From Blakeslea trispora (taxonomy: Eukaryota > Mucoromycota > Mucoromycetes > Mucorales > Choanephoraceae), in assembly GCA_025331445.1 (NCBI GenBank), contig JAIWNE010000011.1, positions 186,001 to 250,000 of the forward strand: DNA of 64,000 nucleotides. The letters are read 5' to 3'. The notes under the pieces were generated by a model. It was not told the origin of the DNA, ran no database searches, and was given only the letters and a program-made list of their open reading frames with translations. This document shows, piece after piece, positions 10,362-22,128 of the stretch; the first letter of the stretch is position 1; every line of letters begins with the position of its first letter. A program made the translations under genes and the position numbers.

Positions 10362-11968
10362 TTATGCATTTCGTGGCTTTTTGGCCATTCTGCTTGAATG
10401 ATCCTCTTTGTTGAATTGCTGTGCTTGAGAAGCAGCTATTTTAGAAGATTTGATGTCATTATCTTCTTGTGTAATACGCCTCAAAGGGTATTCAATGTTA
10501 TGCTGTGCAAGTACACTTTTTTTTATCACAATTAGCTTCTAGAATTCAATCACAAGTAGAGAAAAAAAAAACCTACTTCATCACAGGCTTGGGATCCTCT
10601 TGAAAGTAAGGGTGACTTAATGCTTTTTCTGCTGTAATACGCTTCAATGGATCGTATTCTAATAAAGCAGACAACAGATTGAACCCTGCTTCTGTCTTGG
10701 CACAAGGCATTTCATTGTACACTTGTTTTAGTCGATTTGCACACCTTTGAGAGAAAATGCTCGAGTTTGTTAGATACAAAATGTCTATCTTTCTGATAGG
10801 CTTCGATTACTTACTGAGGAAATGAGCTTAGATGGGGATAGTCTGGCAGTTGATCAATACTCGGCCATTTTTCCTCTACATCATTATTTTTCTTTGTTGA
10901 CTGTCGTTTTATATATATATAGAAACCGACTTACTTGTAGGTGTGCCCATAATTTCGAATATTTTGCTTAATTGACTTCGCTGAAATGGCACATTCTTTT
11001 TACCGTCCATTTTGGCCTCTTCTCCTTTAAATATAGGCTTTAATGCCAATAGCTCGCCAAAAATACATCCCACTGCCCACATATCAATAGCTTTCGTATA
11101 ATGCCTTGAGCCAAACAATAGCTCGGGTGCACGATACCAAATAGTAACAACAACCTTATCGCCATTAAACAATGGTTGAAGTGGTTTGTTGAATAACCGA
11201 GCAAGACCCAAATCTGCTGTCTTTACAACACCCTCACTCGTCAATAAGACTATAAATAGAGAATCAGCTAAAAGGATCATGATGATTATGGGGAGGTTTA
11301 CCATTCGCAGGCTTTAGATCTCGATGCAGTACCCAATTTGAATGAAGATAAGCAACACCATTGATAAGTTGCCACAGAAAAGATTTGATAACGACATCTT
11401 GTATGGACTTCCTCTCAGTATGCAAATGGTAGTGAATGATTTGCTAATACAAGAAAAGATGTATTTGGTCATTTAGTCACATTTGTCTCCTTTTCTTTCT
11501 TGTTCATTTTTTTACCAAGAAATCGTGCTCAGTATATTCAAACACCATATAAATAGCTTTGTCTTCCAACAACACTTCTTCCAATGCGACAATGTTCTCA
11601 TGCTTTAGTTCTCTACAAAGCTATCAAACGATCGTCATTCAACAGAACACTTGAATAACATCTTAAACTCACAGCTATTTCTCTGCAAGCTGATTGCGAA
11701 ATGCCCACATAATGATGCGTATCTCCTTCTCTATCAGGTTTGAACTTTTTGATGGCAAATTCACGACGGTCATCTCTATCAATAGAGAAACGGCTCAGTT
11801 TTCTCTCTTGTTCGTTTAGGCGGCGAGATGTAGGATTTACTTGTTTCTCGATCGTGCCTTATAGACCCGACCGTATGTACCGGAACTGATGAAGCCAATG
11901 ATCTCATATTTATCGTGTACTTTGGGACGGCGAGCATCCCTTCTCTGCTTATATTCTGTCATTGACAT
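10362..11968 (-). CDS. SSN3: Cyclin-dependent kinase 8 (Mediator kinase Ssn3/Srb10)
   Basis: Eight exons (11968-11841, 11775-11673, 11620-11516, 11443-11302, 11249-10935, 10875-10815, 10744-10577, 10515-10362) join in one frame of 391 aa, a normal CDK8 length. Seen in order: G-loop [11 protein letters not shown], catalytic lysine in FAIKKFK, the CDK8-type cyclin C helix [17 protein letters not shown] at about 152-159, DLG in place of DFG, and the CDK8 activation segment [13 protein letters not shown] without a phosphorylatable Thr. [18 protein letters not shown] and the C-lobe HPYF follow, with a short disordered tail. The family pairs with cyclin C in the Mediator kinase module, phosphorylating RNA polymerase II and transcription factors in the nucleus. 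It diverges from the PCC alpha gene across 123 bp. Confidence 0.95.
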
Positions 11969-12091
11969 GGTGAAAAAAAAAAAAGAACAGACACTTAGAA
12001 AAAGATATAGGTAAGGAAAATAAAAGAGGAAGAAAAAAAATACAAAGAGAGAAAAGGGGGGTGCCTTTTTTTTTCTTACTCTTATCTTCCA
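11969..12091. promoter_or_regulatory. Compact bidirectional promoter, CDK8 / PCC alpha
   Basis: Only 123 bp separate the divergent ATGs of CDK8 (-) and PCC alpha (+). The segment is made of poly-A, poly-T and purine/pyrimidine-rich tracts with no clear TATA box. Both promoters and both 5' leaders must fit in it, so shared nucleosome-free control is likely. This is an inference from spacing. Confidence 0.6.
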
Positions 12092-14484
12092 ATGTCAAGA
12101 CATTTAAAGCGAGCTTCGCTGTTTGCCATGATGCGCCTAAGACGCCCATTAACAACTAGGTTATACACCCATGCCACACATAATTGCTTGGCTGAAACTA
12201 CTGGCACTACACATACTACAGCTTCACTATTGAATCCTCAACACAAGGTAACAATAAGAAAAACAAGTGACATCTTGTCTTTGAATGTATAAACCAGCTC
12301 TCTTTTCCCCCCCTCTTCCACTCTACCTTTCTTTTCTCGTACTAGTTTAAGTCAAAGGTATTCAACAAAGTATTGATTGCTAATCGTGGTGAAATAGCAT
12401 GTCGGATAATAAAGACCTGCAAAAAACTGGGGATCAAGACTGTGGCAGTCTATTCCGACTTGGATGCCAAAGCACTTCATGTCCGTCTGGCGGATGAAGC
12501 AGTTCATCTCGGCCCAGCTTCTTCCTCCGAGTCTTATCTTTCAATACACCGTATTATGGATGCTATACAGCAAACAGGGGCTGATGCAGTTCATCCTGGC
12601 TATGGATTTTTGAGCGAGAATCCTGCATTTGTCAAGACATTGGAAGAGCATCAGGTTGTGTTTATTGGACCAAGAGCATCCGCTATAGCATCTATGGGTG
12701 ACAAAATACAAAGTAAGCTAATTGCCAAGGCAAGCGGTGTTCACTGCATTCCTGGGTATGATGGTGAAATTCAGACGGTAGAAGAAGCCGTTTGTATCTC
12801 TAGAGAAATTGGCTATCCTGTCATGATCAAAGCCAGTGCGGGTGGAGGTGGTAAAGGCATGCGCATTGCTTGGTAGGTTTGTCTCTCAAAAGGAAAGAGA
12901 AGAGATTTTTGATTGTTTTGCAGGAATGATGCAGAAGTGAAAGAAGGCTTCAAATTAGCAAAGCAAGAATCAAAATCTTCATTTGATGATGACCGTATGC
13001 TGATTGAGAAATACATTGATAACCCTCGCCACATTGAGATTCAGGTTCTGGGGGACAATCATGGTCATGTCGTCTATTTGCCTGAGCGAGAATGTTCGAT
13101 TCAACGTCGAAATCAAAAAGTGATTGAAGAATCACCCAGTGTTCACATTGATCCTGTCACTCGTCGCAAAATGGGTGAACAGGCTGTTGCACTAGCAAAA
13201 CATGTAGGCTACAATTCAGCAGGCACAGTGGAATTCTTGGTGGACAGTGAACGTAATTTCTATTTCTTGGAGATGAATACTCGCTTACAAGTGGAACATC
13301 CTATCACAGAGTACGTGACAGGCCTTGATTTAGTAGAGCACATGTTGTACTCGGCAGCCAATCGCCCTCTGGCGCTCGAGCAGGATCACATTCAATTAAA
13401 TGGTTGGGCGATGGAAGCCCGAGTCTATGCTGAGGACCCAAAGCTCTATCTGCCTTCAGTAGGTCGCCTGCTTACCTACCAAGAACCACAATCTGTACGC
13501 TGCGATTCAGGATTTACTGAAGGATCAGAGATGACTGTTGAATATGATCCTTTGATTTGTAAAATGGTCACATATGGCTCTACACGACAAGAGGCACTGC
13601 AGACGATGCTGCGTGCTCTGGATGAATATGTGATTAAGGGTGTGACACACAATATTCCTCTACTAAGAGCTGTCTTTGCCCATCCCCGTTTTCAGAAGGG
13701 CAGTGGCATCACCACCCATTTCTTGGCTGAAGAGTATCCAGATGGATTCCGAACACGCCCTCTTAGTCCTGAGCAGGGTAATCAGCTTTTGTCCATTGCT
13801 AGTGCCCTTTGGTTAAAGAAGAAGCATTATGAATGGCAAGGGGAGGCCCCTTTGCCTTTCGCAACACCTGAGGACTTATGGGTTCAGGTGATAGATGAAC
13901 AGAGTCAACATCAGTTTGAGTCTCTTATTAAGATTGAACAAAAGAATTCCACCAGTTTCAAGGTATATATCTTTATTTTAAAAACCACAAATAGACTTGT
14001 GATTAATTTCGATTTGCTTTCCAAGTCCTTGTCATCGCTAGACACACTAGAGTACTCGACTGAATGGCCACTCCATAATTTATTGTCTCATACAACAATA
14101 GACAATAAGCGATTGACAGTACAATACTTGGATACACTCAACATGGGTTTTCGTCTTCAATATCAGGGAAATCCTTATCGGATCACTCTGATGAACCACG
14201 ATCAATATCAACTACTTAAATATATGAAAGCCAAATCGGTGACAGAACAAAGCAAGATTGTCAAAAGCCCTATGCCTGGACGCATTGTGAGTGTAGCAGT
14301 CAAAGAAGGTGATGAGGTGACTGAGGGTACAGAGCTTGTGGTAATTGAGGCAATGAAGATGCAAAACATCCTAAAAACAACAAGAGTCGGAAAAGTCAAG
14401 AAAGTTCATGTTAATTGTGGTCACACTGTCAAACCGGGACAGATACTGGTCGAATTCCAAGATCAGTCAGCAGTTATTGCTTAG
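12092..14484 (+). CDS. PCCA: Propionyl-CoA carboxylase alpha subunit (biotin-containing), mitochondrial
   Basis: Exons 12092-12247, 12346-12872, 12924-13962 and 14026-14484 give 726 aa, close to animal PCC alpha. The N-terminus ([19 protein letters not shown]) is Arg-rich and lacks acids, as expected for a mitochondrial presequence. The biotin carboxylase part has [13 protein letters not shown], the ATP-grasp loop [21 protein letters not shown] and [11 protein letters not shown]. The C-terminal carrier domain has EAMKMQN with biotinyl Lys at about residue 685. Segments such as [10 protein letters not shown] and EEYPDGF match PCC alpha better than methylcrotonyl-CoA carboxylase. The subunit carboxylates biotin and, with PCC beta, turns propionyl-CoA into methylmalonyl-CoA. 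Intron 3 (63 nt) is in frame without a stop, so its retention would add 21 residues. The first acceptor could lie 6 nt later. Confidence 0.93.
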
Positions 14485-16243
14485 AATCTCTGTAAATATA
14501 TAATAAATTAACCTTGTATAGTACTTTTTAACTCTTGATTCAACGACATTTTCAAGATGATTGAGGGAGACTTTGAACAGCTTTTAATTGGATTTTTATA
14601 GAAGGAAGTAGGAAGAATATAACTACAAGACATATTCAGTTTTCTTACTGTTAGTAAGGAACCACAAGTTCATTGTAGTAGTTTCTTTTTTCTTTCTACG
14701 GGTATGATTAGAAATTGACTTGAAGCAATTCCAAGTAGCTGGTTAATATTCGCTTCTCGTGCTGTTTACCAATGCATTCTTATTTGTAATAAATGTAATT
14801 GTTTGATGTTGTAGGATATACCTTTCTTTTTCTAAAGGTACAACGACATTTGGGGTGATAAGAAAAAATTAATATTTGAATAATACGTTATGGTTATACC
14901 TGATGACTGATTATATGATGGATAGTTGGTAGCAGTAAGTTTCTTGAATGATAAGAATTCATTCTATGCCTTTTGGTTTTCTAACAAAACTACTAATTTT
15001 CTCAAAATCTATTGCTCGCTTAGCAACCTTGCATTAAATATTGATGAAACATTATCCTATCTCTCTTTCTGTTTAAAAGTAAAAGACATAGTCCATTCCT
15101 GCTACAGCATCAATTGACTGTTGATCATTTAAAGATTTTGTTTACCAGAGGCTAGGCATTTGAAAACGTTGTTGAAGATAGGCATAATATTCAAGTGGAG
15201 TAGAGGGTACTAAATAACTTTATCATAGATACAAAAAGAAATGATGATACATAAGTAATTAATCCAGAAATTCAGCTAAGCTTATACAGATTGCAACAAA
15301 GGTTTGAATGTAAAGTTTTGATAGTGTGTGTGTGTTTTCATGACAATTTTTTCATCATTCATCACTGTTTGCGTAACTTGTTTATGCTTAGCAAAAAAAA
15401 AAAAAAAAAAAAAAAAAAGGGACGTCAGTAACATGAAGCTTGATTCATAAAGTAATTCAGGCGCCACTTTTTGACCCAGCTCTTAACCAAGTTTGGCATA
15501 ACAAAGAGTACTAATTAAGTGAGACAAGAAAACATAAAGAAAAATTGTATTTTTACTCAAGATCAAATAGCTTATACTAAGAGGTTATTTACCTGCCTAC
15601 CTTTTGAATATATTTTGCATAAGCAAAAGAAGGGGAGAGGGGAATAGCGAAGCATCAGAATATTTGATTCCAACATTTAGAAACAATCATTAATTTCCAA
15701 GGTCTTGAAACATCATGTCTAACACGAGAAGAATGCATAATGAATTGAATTTCTCTTATTCAACTGGACTACTCTTTGCTCAATTTTGTTTTATTTAGAT
15801 TTGAGATACATGTTGATGAGCCTCATTACAGAAAACAAAGTTCTCAAAAAAGGCAAATATAAACCGATGAAGGGAAAAGCAGTAGTGGAATTGTGCTTGT
15901 GATGCATGACACTTTATTTAGAAATTGTTTCTTGACTTGGAAATAGCATGTCCTGTTACACGGCAGTAAGCAGAAACTTTAAAAAAACTGAAAGAAAGCA
16001 TTGTAAAGTCAAAATATGGCAAGATTTAATTATCTATGGAAAAACAGAACTATAAGAAATAGAGCAAAATAGTAAGTCCCTGATCGAAAGCTAGCACAAA
16101 GATCTCGTCATGCTTTGTTTCAATGCAATTTCCTTTTAGTTTTTGAGTTGTGTAACCTAACCAATATCTTTAAATTTTTCATTTAGAGTTTTTTTCTCTC
16201 TTTTACTTTCTTTCCTTTTTTTTTTAGAAGACTCTTTGACAAT
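14485..16243. other. Intergenic, no gene seen
   Basis: AT-rich, stop-dense in all frames. It contains a pure A tract of roughly 28 nt at about 15391-15418. The last 60 bases are a pyrimidine-rich leader before the gene at 16244. Confidence 0.55.
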
Positions 16244-16729
16244 ATGAAATTTATTCCTCTCTTTCTTAGTGTGCTGGTAGCAGCTCAAGCTGCTGAAATC
16301 AGTGTCACAGCTCAACCATCTTATTCAGCCGTCGTTTGTGCTATGACTGTATGTCCTACTGCCACTGCTTTGGCCTCTCGTGATATTGAGTGCCCAGACT
16401 ACTGCAATGGCAAATGTAAGGTTGTTGACGATCTTTGTTGCCCTGGAGTGCAGAAGGTTGTTTGCGATGAAGTCCAGTCTTACAACGGTACAGTAACTGT
16501 CGGTAGCAGCAGCTCACCTATGGTCAGTGCTTTTACCTCAAGTGCTGCTTCAAGCACTCCCACTGCTGTCTCGACTACAGACAGAGATAGTTCTTTGCCT
16601 TCAGCAACATCTTCAGGTGCTGCTCAAGCAACTCAATCGCCACCTTCAAGTGGAGCCGAATCAAACAGTATTGCCTTGGGCAGTATGTGTTTGATGATGT
16701 TGTGTGCTCTTACAATTCAAGCCCTCTAA
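16244..16729 (+). CDS. Small Cys-rich, Ser/Thr-rich GPI-type cell-surface protein, 161 aa
   Basis: Intronless. A classic signal peptide (MKFIPLFLSVLVAAQAAE, cleavage near residue 17) is followed by a compact domain with eight cysteines between about residues 32 and 74, including a CC pair. Next come a Ser/Thr/Ala/Pro-rich stalk (about 85-140) and a hydrophobic C-terminal tail (LGSMCLMMLCALTIQAL) preceded by small residues, as in GPI-attachment signals. An N-glycosylation site (NGT) follows the Cys block. The layout is that of fungal wall or plasma-membrane GPI proteins; the Cys pattern is not one I can name. The poly-T leader suggests strong expression. Function is unknown. Confidence 0.8.
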   Translation: MKFIPLFLSVLVAAQAAEISVTAQPSYSAVVCAMTVCPTATALASRDIECPDYCNGKCKVVDDLCCPGVQKVVCDEVQSYNGTVTVGSSSSPMVSAFTSSAASSTPTAVSTTDRDSSLPSATSSGAAQATQSPPSSGAESNSIALGSMCLMMLCALTIQAL

Positions 16730-17613
16730 TTCAGATGCAAGATTCTGCTGTTTGATTAGTTCAAAATTAATAAAACAAATACCACCTCCTCTCTTTTGGT
16801 GCTTTTTGTTTCGCTTTTTTTTTTTTTATTGTGTCAAGCATAATTAAAAAAAAAGTCTTAAGCTAATAGTTGCACTATTACAAGAAATATTAAAGTTGCA
16901 CTATGTCCTTATCATGCAGATTTTATCTGATTCAGTTACACATGTAGACATTGTAAATATGACACTGATCAATGATTGACACAAATAAATACGCGATGAT
17001 GGTACAGTATGACCTGTTGATTTTGTCGATTTGGGCATAATAAACGTCATTTTTCCAAAAACGAAATTCTTCTTCATTATCAATAACTGAATTCTCCAAA
17101 AAAAAAAAAAGATAAAGTATTGTATTGCCATTCTTTTAGTTATCACCCTTCGTATTTATTTAGTCAAATTTTGTGTCAGACATTAGGTTACATATACTTT
17201 AAGGTATAATGTGGTCGACACCTGTTATTGTGGTTGATTAAAGACTGCAGTCAAATAGGATATTTATTACTTGTATGTGAATAATCATGTCACTCGTTAG
17301 TTATTAATTTAATTAGAGAGCCTTTGCCTACTCAGAACATTATTCATCTCATGTCATGCTATCAATCTGTGACGTCTCTGCCGGAGATGATGCAAACATA
17401 CTTTCCATATAACTGAGATATCAATCAAATAGAAGGAAACCTCTATTTTTTTTTTATTGAATGCCTATAACTTATCAGCTTCGCTCTTGTTTTCTTAGGT
17501 CTTTAAAGTTTCTTTTTTTTTTTTTAAGATAGCCAAATCAATTGATAATTCTAGTCGTTACAGAGCAGTGCTACTGTCTCTCATAAAAACTTTTTCGATT
17601 TATTCCAATGCTA
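16730..17613. other. Intergenic, nothing recognised
   Basis: AT-rich sequence with poly-T tracts. No coding exon or RNA gene was recognised. Confidence 0.5.
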
Positions 17614-17830
17614 TTAGAGATGTATACAAAAAGTTTCACCCCGAAATTTAATCGTAATTGATAGCCATTCTGCAAGAAATAGACTTGCATGAACCAGGAT
17701 TTCATAGTATGCTTGGGAAGAAAAAGAGCTTTCTAACCATGAGATTTTGGTTCATGCAAGTCTATTTCTTGCAGAATGGCTATCAATTACGATTAAATTT
17801 CGGGGTGAAACTTTTTGTATATATCTCTAT
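17614..17830. repeat. Perfect long hairpin: 80-bp inverted arms, 51-nt loop
   Basis: Positions 17617-17696 and 17748-17827 are reverse complements over 80 bp with at most one mismatch near the outer end. They flank a 51-nt AT-rich spacer (17697-17747). The arms share, for example, TTTCACCCCGAAATTTAATC. A transcript would fold into a near-perfect 80-bp duplex. There is no transposase inside. It could be a recent foldback/MITE insertion or a natural dsRNA (siRNA or miRNA-like) source. Perfect arms imply a young element or selection on pairing. Confidence 0.9.
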
Positions 17831-20109
17831 ACAGATGAAAGGACAAAGAAATGATACGAATCAAAGTACAGCTAAGGCTCAACTTCACTCTTCTGAAGAC
17901 TGACTCTTCATAGCTGGGCCAAATCTAGCTCATATTATGTTAATCGATTTATGATGAATATCGACTGTAATATACACACCTCTTGTCTTTTTTTTTTACT
18001 TGCTGTTTTATGACTTGGATTTAGACAAAGGCTATTCGTCGCTTAACATAATCTAAAGTTGCAAACATAATTATTGTTCTGTGTTAATTTGAGCACATCA
18101 AAGTCTTAGCAGCGACAATAAGGCTACACAAAAGACCAAGCAAATCATAAAGGTATATACGAGACTGCTCTCGGCAAACCGCTTTTAACCGATGCATCTA
18201 AACTAAAGTCAATAAACTTTGTTGTGTTAAACTAGTCTTTAAAAAGAGGCTGACTCAACAGGAAGAGACAAGAGGTGAAGTTTTGTGAGAGCTTGCATGA
18301 GCTTTTGTTCACAAAGAAAGAAGGAACACATGATTCCAGGAAACGTATGCTTACTTAAGCTTAGACTAAATAGCTAAACTTATTCAAGGATTGTTGATTA
18401 AATGAAAGAAACTTCTTTAGCCAAACTTCTTTGTGTCTGCTTGTTTGTGATTCCGCCAAACAAATAGGTCTCAGGAAAGCAAAAAAGATAACAATCATGC
18501 TAAACATTAACAAGTCAGAAACCTTTGAGAATTGTAAACTTTCGCAAACATATGTGGCATTCATGTACTTGTACTTTTTGCAATAAGTTTAATGAACGAA
18601 AAGAGGACCTATTTGTATAGTACATAATTGCATTGGTGTTTGGCCTTATGAACTGTGTTATCTAAAAATCTATTTAGCTTATATCCTTTTCAAAACGAGC
18701 CAATTGGATATAAGTCCTCGGCTTCGTTGCTTTGAATGATTAAAAGACTTAATGTGGGATTATCTTCAAAAGACCACTAATCAGATATAATCAGACTTAG
18801 CTTATCTGTCAAATCGAGACGGCTTGAGCAAGATCAAGTAGAGAGCTTTATTTGGTTCAGAGCAAAAATTTTAAAAGCATATGTTTTAAGTAAATAGACG
18901 TCCTAATTTCATGATGTATCTAGTCTGCGATACGTCAAGACTCATTCACCAAGACAAGCTCTATTGTGGTAATATTCAGAACTGTTGATAGTAGCTAAAA
19001 GATTAGCTAAATCAAAGAGAAATTGTCCTCCGTCAGATCTCTTATTCCTTTTAGTATTTGTATCAAACTGTGAAGCCAAATATGGTGCGCTTGAACACAT
19101 TTGAGTCTCAACTGGTGTATTGAACGATGTATCGAACAACACAATAGTTGACATGTAACCTCTGTCTAGACTCAGATCATAAACTACCAAATAAAGAGAC
19201 GTATAACATAGCCACTTGTAACAAAGCTATAGAGTTGAGTGTCTAGCCTGACAACCAAATGTCCCTGCTACCATTGCAGGATTAACGAATAGAATATCTA
19301 GACTCACAACAGTTACAAGATGTCATATGATAACGATGGTGATATTAATATCTCAAGTCTTGTAGAACTATGAAGATGTCACTGCTTAATTATTTATGTC
19401 TCAATGCAAGAAGTCAAAAAAGTTGGCCTGCTATAAATAGTTGTTCATTGGTAGATGAGATAAGGTGTAACGAAGATAGACATTGTGCATTGAAGACCAA
19501 GTCACTTTCCATCATCAATAGAATAGTATAAATAGAGATAGATTCTTGACTAGTTAGAAAACTCATTCAATTTATTTTGAACTTATTCCGGACAAAACAA
19601 TAAAAGTTGAGTCTTAGTCGTACTTTCCCTTTTTGACCAATGCTGAGAACCTACTTATACAATACCTACATACATTCTCAAAGTGCCGTATTTGCTCATT
19701 TATTTGTTAAGTGAAGAGATTTAAACAAGATAAAAGAGAGGGTTTTATTCAGTGCAAGGATGGAATGTCAATATAAATTATGTTTGGTAACACAGAATAA
19801 GATCTGTATTTGATTTAGTAATATATCGAATATTATATGATGTATGTTCAATACGATACATCATCACCCTGGACCACCATAAAGACCGTGGTGTATTATT
19901 TGAGTCTTGTAATGTCATAGTGTGTCTAGGTTGATCTTTCTTGAAGTCAGACAAATTTCTTAAATTATAGGAGAGTGTGATTTTGTGTTTGTTGATTATA
20001 TTGTATCTTGATGTTTGAGTAGTTGATAATGTACGTGATTGCCCATTAAAAAACCATATCATCAAAAACCTTTCTTGAGGAAAAAAGATAAATATGGATA
20101 AAAAAGATT
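17831..20109. other. Gene-free region, probably old retroelement flank
   Basis: No intact gene recognised. The part next to 20110 lies downstream of the minus-strand gypsy pol relic and may include its decayed 3' untranslated region and LTR, but no direct LTR pair could be identified by eye. Confidence 0.4.
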
Positions 20110-20600
20110 CTTAGTACGTATTATGTGCTTGATGCCTTGGGTTTCTTGGATTGATTGGATTCTTTGAACGGCATCTTGCGTTTGTGAGTTCCTTTGATTT
20201 TCTTGATTTGACCTGTTTTTGTAGGTTTGTTTGCGTTTCTTCTTTTCCAGTATTATTTGATTGGTTCAGGACTGTCAAAGTCCTCTGGCTTTTGCCAGGT
20301 TTATTCATCTGGATATCCAATCCAAGTTGTGAGGTATTCGATACCGTTAGGTTCGACTTCTCTATGATTAATGACGGCTTGTACTTCATAGATGTCTTTG
20401 TTTTCATCTGATTTGTTCGTTTCATTTGCTATCAGTTTAGTTTGTGAAGTAGGTATGTTCCTAGATAGGATTGAACCTGTACGATCTGTTAGAATATAGC
20501 TTCCATTCTTTGTATAGCCATGAACATAGAATGGGCCTTCATAATTTGCATCTGTTTTGGGACGTTTGTTTTCGATATTCTTTATCATTTGCTATTACTT
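20110..20600 (-). pseudogene. Ty3/gypsy (chromovirus) polyprotein tail with chromodomain, decayed
   Basis: Reading right to left, the frame has a post-integrase segment (YEGPFYVHGYTKNGSYILTD, then NIPTSQTKLI). It is followed by a chromodomain-like block: YEVQAVINHREVEPNGIEYL, TTWIGYPDE, and after in-frame stops TWQKPEDFDSPEPIK and YWKRR. This order (integrase C-terminus then chromodomain) is typical of fungal chromoviral LTR retrotransposons. Two stop codons interrupt it, and the reverse transcriptase and integrase core are absent upstream. It is a non-functional relic. Confidence 0.8.
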
Positions 20601-20836
20601 TTTCTACCTCAAGATTCATCGTAACAGCACTAAAACATTATAGTCTGCATAAACTGATTCAATTAAAACCGTCAATGCATTTTCCTTTTGGACTTAATTG
20701 TAATAGCCATCACAATGTCAGTCAAAACTCTAAAGTGAATCAGTCATCAAAAGGTCCGGCTACTTTCCGGCAATTGTTCGGCCCGGAATTTAATAAAATG
20801 AAATATATTTTGTAGTATTATTTTAAAATATATAAA

Positions 20837-20918
20837 GTCGCTTTGTCCGAGTGGTTAAGGAGTATGACTAGAAATCATATAGGCTCTGCCTGCGCAGGTT
20901 CAAATCCTGCAGGCGACG
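20837..20918 (+). tRNA. tRNA-Ser: tRNA-Ser (anticodon AGA)
   Basis: The 82-nt sequence folds as a class II tRNA. The acceptor stem is GTCGCTT paired with AGGCGAC, with discriminator G. The anticodon stem TATGA/TCATA holds loop CTAGAAA (anticodon AGA, reading UCU/UCC after inosine modification). There is a long variable arm and a T-arm GCAGG-TTCAAAT-CCTGC. The A box (TGTCCGAGTGG) and B box (GGTTCAAATCC) are present. A T6 tract at 20922-20927 ends RNA polymerase III transcription. There is no intron. A TATA-like AT run precedes it. Confidence 0.96.
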
Positions 20919-22128
20919 ATATTTTTTGTAGTGTGCGTACTCATTTTGCTTTTGCAGCAAGTTTATAATGTTACAGGACAAAGGATAGTTTTTGCAGTAA
21001 CTTGAGAAAGAGAACAAATAGATATAACAGAGCAATCAGGCAGCAAGGTTATAAGTAATGAGCACCAGGTTTTAAGTCGTCCGACTAGAGATATAAGTAA
21101 AGTAAAGAGAATAAAGTAATATAAAAGAAGAGACGTAATAAATGAATGCAATGATCTATAATAAGTATCAGGGGAACTAACAACTATATGTGGATTTAGG
21201 TAGTGAATATGTCAAACTACAACCAAGCGTAAAGTAAATAAGAGAGAAGATTAAAGAGTTTATATACCATTCTAAAAGAAGTCATGTTGAACTTGCAAGT
21301 ACTGCGTTGATAGCTAAAACAATGAGTCATCGCGCATATGAATTATCAATGCATGTTCCTATAACATAAAATGGAAAGTCAAGGAGAGATTCGTAGTTGC
21401 TCAATATATAATAGGAGATCAGGATGATCTTTCAAAACAAATGAATTTTAGATAGGAAACATAGAGTTGGTTTTGGTACGCAAGAAAGAAGTCAGCAGTA
21501 ATACAAATCATAAATTTTAACTAAAGTTCAGAAAAGAAACTAATATGCAAAATAAATGTTAGAGTTGGCAGATTTTGCATGAGATACAAGTTTGAGATAG
21601 TAACACTGGCTGGCTCTACTGCTATATATCTTTCTGTTCTTTTCTTGTACTCTTATTCAATTCTGATCATACTCCCATTCAAAACTTGGTCTTTTCACTC
21701 GACGCTTTTGGGTTAGTTAGCTAAACTGATTAAATCAAGTACCGAATAGATAGCCAGAAATAATCAATGCAATCTTGTCTGGCGCAATACACATTGGTAT
21801 TTATTACAGAAGAAAACTTTCTCATGCCGCACTGCCAATAACTGGTTCTGCAGCTAAATTCGTGAACGCTTAATAAAACTAAATTGTGAACGCAAGCATA
21901 GAGAAATGTATGAATGCAAGCGATCACTTTTACTCTAAGCTAAAATTCTATGCACTGCAAAAATAACACTGATGGTATTATCAATAATCAAAGTGTAGTT
22001 ACCATCTGTCACAGAGCCGTTGCGACTGGTTTACTTTGCAGTATTTGTTTGCATATATGAATATATTTGAATACAAGAACTTTGTGTTTATCTATGTCTA
22101 CATGTTAAAGACGGATACAGTATGTACA
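20919..22128. other. Intergenic, nothing recognised
   Basis: AT-rich, stop-dense DNA between the tRNA and the minus-strand membrane-protein gene. No coding or RNA signal was recognised apart from the T6 terminator. Confidence 0.5.

Noticed and set aside
17658..17903. 81-codon frame across the hairpin
   Set aside because: It runs through both inverted arms and the loop; the pairing explains the sequence better than coding.
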